Assembly: GCF_008831285.2 (NCBI RefSeq)
Contig: NC_045146.1
Location: 20,475,289 to 20,539,288 of the forward strand
Length of the DNA stretch: 64,000 nucleotides
Source of the DNA: Nymphaea colorata
Taxonomy: Eukaryota > Streptophyta > Magnoliopsida > Nymphaeales > Nymphaeaceae
Direction: 5' to 3'
The translations under genes and the position numbers were made by a program. The notes below the pieces were generated by a model. It was not told where the DNA came from and searched no databases. It saw nothing but the letters and a program-made list of their open reading frames with translations. Positions 61,214 through 64,000 of the stretch are shown here, piece after piece. Within the stretch, counting starts at the first letter, position 1. Each line of letters opens with the position of its first letter.

Positions 61214-63204
61214 TAAGTTGTGTCTGCCTTACTTCAAAGGCCATCAATAGTACTGTATTTTTATGTTTAGATCCCATCTCCAACATATTGTACATGATCA
61301 AAATGCCACTGGATTAAATTGGTTGGCCACTAATTGAATTTGAGTCCGCCTATTCGGGTCAATTCGGACGACAGTGATTGCAGGTAAAGAAGATGTGGTT
61401 ACTTTACTAAGTACTTAGTTTAGCCCCTTTTAAGTTTTTAATGTCAGGCAGAAGTAGTCTATATGGAAGGATGAACAGATGGCAGTTGTGATTTTCAAAA
61501 TCGTAAATTCAGGAGGTAGATGAGATGGTCGAGCTCGAGCATTGTCGTCACTTTTGGATTTCTTCTCACTTCGGAATACTTAAAATCCTTTAAAAAATGA
61601 TACAGCTAGATGTACGCATTGGCCTGTTTCACGTTTTATTGACCATAAAAAGGAATTATTTAAAAATTTAAAAAATAATAACATCATTTTTTTATTCACA
61701 TACCCACTGAATCAGCCACTAGAACAACATTTGAAACGGCCTGATTTAACTCTGCAGCACTTGCAGAGAAGGGGCATATTAGGATTGAATTGGGTTTTTT
61801 TTTCTCCCTTAATCAGTAAGGTCTAAGTCAAGGAGGCACATGCCATATTTTTCATAAATTTACGCTTTTTTCTATATTTGCCTTTTCTTTTATGACGGAA
61901 ATGAGGGGCGGAACTGGTGACCACTTGGGTCATGGCCAAGAAGCGTGGTTCCCGGTACAAGTTGACTGCAACTCGGTCTTGTGGGGACCGGAGGCCTTCT
62001 ATTTTAATATGACAGCACTCCATCCTCAAAACCATACTTCCTCATTGGTGACTTAATTTGCAACCTGACTCATTGGTGTGACTTCATCATTTTTCCCAGG
62101 AACAAGGTTGGCAAGAAAATTTTCCTTTCTTATGGCAAAAAACTTCCTCAAAGTCAAAAGGCACTCTTAAGGACTTGGTTTGTGCGAAATGCAACATCAT
62201 ATTTTTAAAGATCGAGCTTCCTGTAACGCACCCATTGAAAAAATTAGTCTTAAAATTAGGAAAAACCTTGGCGGAATTATAAAAAAGGTTGATAAATGAT
62301 AAGTGGTTGATTATTCTAGTTTTTCTTTTTTTTTTTTTAGTAAGGTAACCAAAGCTGGTAAGAAGCCAATCGAGATTTGCCAAATTGGGTTATCACATTT
62401 GATATGAGAGTTTACTCAACATTTAGACCTGGGGTCCCATATATGCGGGCATGTGTGCTTTAAGGTATTATAGATTGTGACACTTTATTAAAAAGTTTAG
62501 CCTTGTATATAATATTATGAGACATTTTTGGAGACTTATTAAAAGAGTTATTAAGCGATCGATTGTTCTGGCTCCTAGCATTTTTGAATCAAAACAAAAA
62601 TTTTTAGAGGGCAAATTAAGATTCGTCGAACCAGTGGCCCAAAAATGGTGTGGGAGTGGACCGAGTCATTACTATGGTATTAGAGCATGTTCAACGCTCG
62701 TACTTGAGGTATCACACAAGTGAACGGGTATAACTTGAAGGGGGTGGACTGTAATGCCTTACTTTGAACAGTTTAATTATGTATTTAAGATTGTGAATAA
62801 TCTTAAAGAACTTATAAAAGGAGTTGCTAAATGATTACTTGTCCCAGTTTCTAACATTCCTTTTTGAGACTGGACCAAAAATGCAAGGTGACAGGTATGA
62901 ATACATCGAACCTCAGGTTGAGTGTAGGAATAGGATAGGTTGTTACATTTTCTACCAATGTTGTTAAATGTAATGAAGCAAAGCAAATCGTTTGGTTTAT
63001 AAAACAAGACAAAGTTAAATAATGCCAAAAAATGAAAAACAACATCTAAAATAACAAATATACAAGAACAATATAAAAGAACAAATTACATGCCTGTTTA
63101 TCATTGTTCATTGCTCATAATATCTCATCAACAATTACCTAACACACTATACAATATAAAACTAGATGAATTCAATCACTTAAACACATACACATACATA
63201 ATGA

Positions 63205-63318
63205 TAAGTTAAATAAGAAAGCAAAACTAAGAAGGTCTAGGACTCTTCTTATAGCCGATGCTAAGTTAAATAAGAAAACAAAACTAAGAAGGTTTAGGAC
63301 TCTTCTTGTAGCCGACTG
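63205..63318. repeat. Tandem duplication, unit 57 bp
   Basis: Two adjacent copies starting TAAGTTAAATAAGAAA (63205 and 63262) and ending GCCGA(T/C), with about four substitutions between them. Confidence 0.85.
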
Positions 63319-64000
63319 CGTAGACACGCAATGACACAAGCATGAAAATTAGAATCTCACAACAAGAGAGAAAGTAAGCTTTGACAAAAGCAAAAATGAC
63401 ATGAAAAAGCTAATCAATTTAATAATATGGTAGGATTCTTTAGGAAAAAAAAAGGGGGGAGGCGAGGGTTTCAAGAAAGAAAGAAAGAAAGAGAAGTAGT
63501 GTTGGTTGCCTTGCCCTCATTTGCAACTGAGAGTTTGAAAGAGGCAATAACTGCGGACTGGTCAGGCTGGCAGCCATCTACCGAGAGAGAAAGAAAGACA
63601 AACTCATCTAAGTGCAAGGAATTGGTGGTCATCTCGAAAAGAGGTGGTCTATTGGAGATTGAAGATGGTCGCCAACCTTCGTCGGAGAGTGGAGGCACCG
63701 GCGTGTTTTGAGGGGAGCGATTAGATGGCCTTCTCCCACCATTTTGTAAGTCCCGAGAGAGGCCAATATTGATATTGCCCTAAAGCACTGGCGCTGGTGA
63801 AGTGCACGCATCAGGCCAAGGGTGCTTCACCCAGACAACCTGAGGCATTCTTCTGGGTGAACTGCAATTATACACACACTAGTGAAAATGGTGTAATGTT
63901 CCAGCTCATACTCAACGCATTTAGCGTGACAACAAGGAAGATGACGATAAGATTTCACAAAGAAGGAAAGATAATCACGACACCAATCGTAAAGATGAGA

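Larger units (their letters stand above)
60003..64000. other. Right-hand flank: BODYGUARD 3' UTR and non-coding DNA
   Basis: The first part is BODYGUARD 3' UTR, with a short TGATG/TTATG repeat at about 60046-60074 followed by an A-rich run. Beyond it the DNA is AT-rich. It contains one orphan minus-strand frame at 60920-61213 and a tandem duplication at 63205-63318, listed separately. At 63420-63700 the DNA turns purine-rich with open frames on both strands that match nothing I recognise. Confidence 0.5.

Overview
The window is nuclear DNA from a flowering plant. Every gene I could rebuild has GT-AG introns, AT-rich introns and intergenic DNA, and products from plant-only or plant-typed families: a BODYGUARD hydrolase, a CDPK-related kinase, a CRIB-type RopGAP and a MYC-type bHLH. 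First exons are markedly GC-rich (bHLH, RopGAP, kinase and BODYGUARD genes) and fall to AT-rich downstream. That gradient is commonest in monocots, so I lean that way, but the lineage is an inference. No prokaryotic operon, CRISPR array, rRNA or convincing tRNA was seen.

Layout, left to right. A GRF-interacting-factor-like (SS18/GIF) first coding exon lies at 1979-2254 (-) and runs off the left edge. Non-coding DNA at 2.3-6.3 kb includes a hairpin near 4.65 kb. A RAD1 checkpoint-clamp gene (seven exons, 6353-10048, -) carries an apparent one-base frameshift in exon 3. A diverged triplicated repeat lies at 12.2-13.5 kb. A single-exon MYC2/bHLH14-like gene spans 14362-15819 (-), with two G-boxes upstream. 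A RopGAP gene (five exons, 20634-25875, -) follows. About 10 kb of gene-free DNA (25.9-36.0 kb) comes next. A CDPK-related kinase gene (eleven exons, 36081-43899, +) is followed by about 12 kb of gene-free DNA with small TIR elements. A BODYGUARD-type alpha/beta hydrolase gene (four exons, 55866-60002, +) is last, then 4 kb of mostly non-coding DNA.

The four multi-exon models were assembled by hand from splice sites. Reading frames close across every junction (RopGAP 480 aa, kinase 592 aa, BODYGUARD 482 aa). RAD1 is the exception: it is exactly one base short in exon 3 and would give 305 aa if that base were present.

The genes do not form one pathway. Their likely roles are DNA-damage checkpoint (RAD1), jasmonate-type transcription (bHLH), ROP GTPase polarity signalling (RopGAP), membrane-anchored kinase signalling (CRK), cuticle formation (BODYGUARD) and, less surely, growth co-activation (GIF-like). 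I found no clearly new biological system. The best leads are the RAD1 frameshift, the 4.65 kb hairpin flanked by facing TATA-like boxes, a protein-like reading frame inside CRK intron 5, and two orphan coding-like fragments near 48.3 and 61.1 kb.
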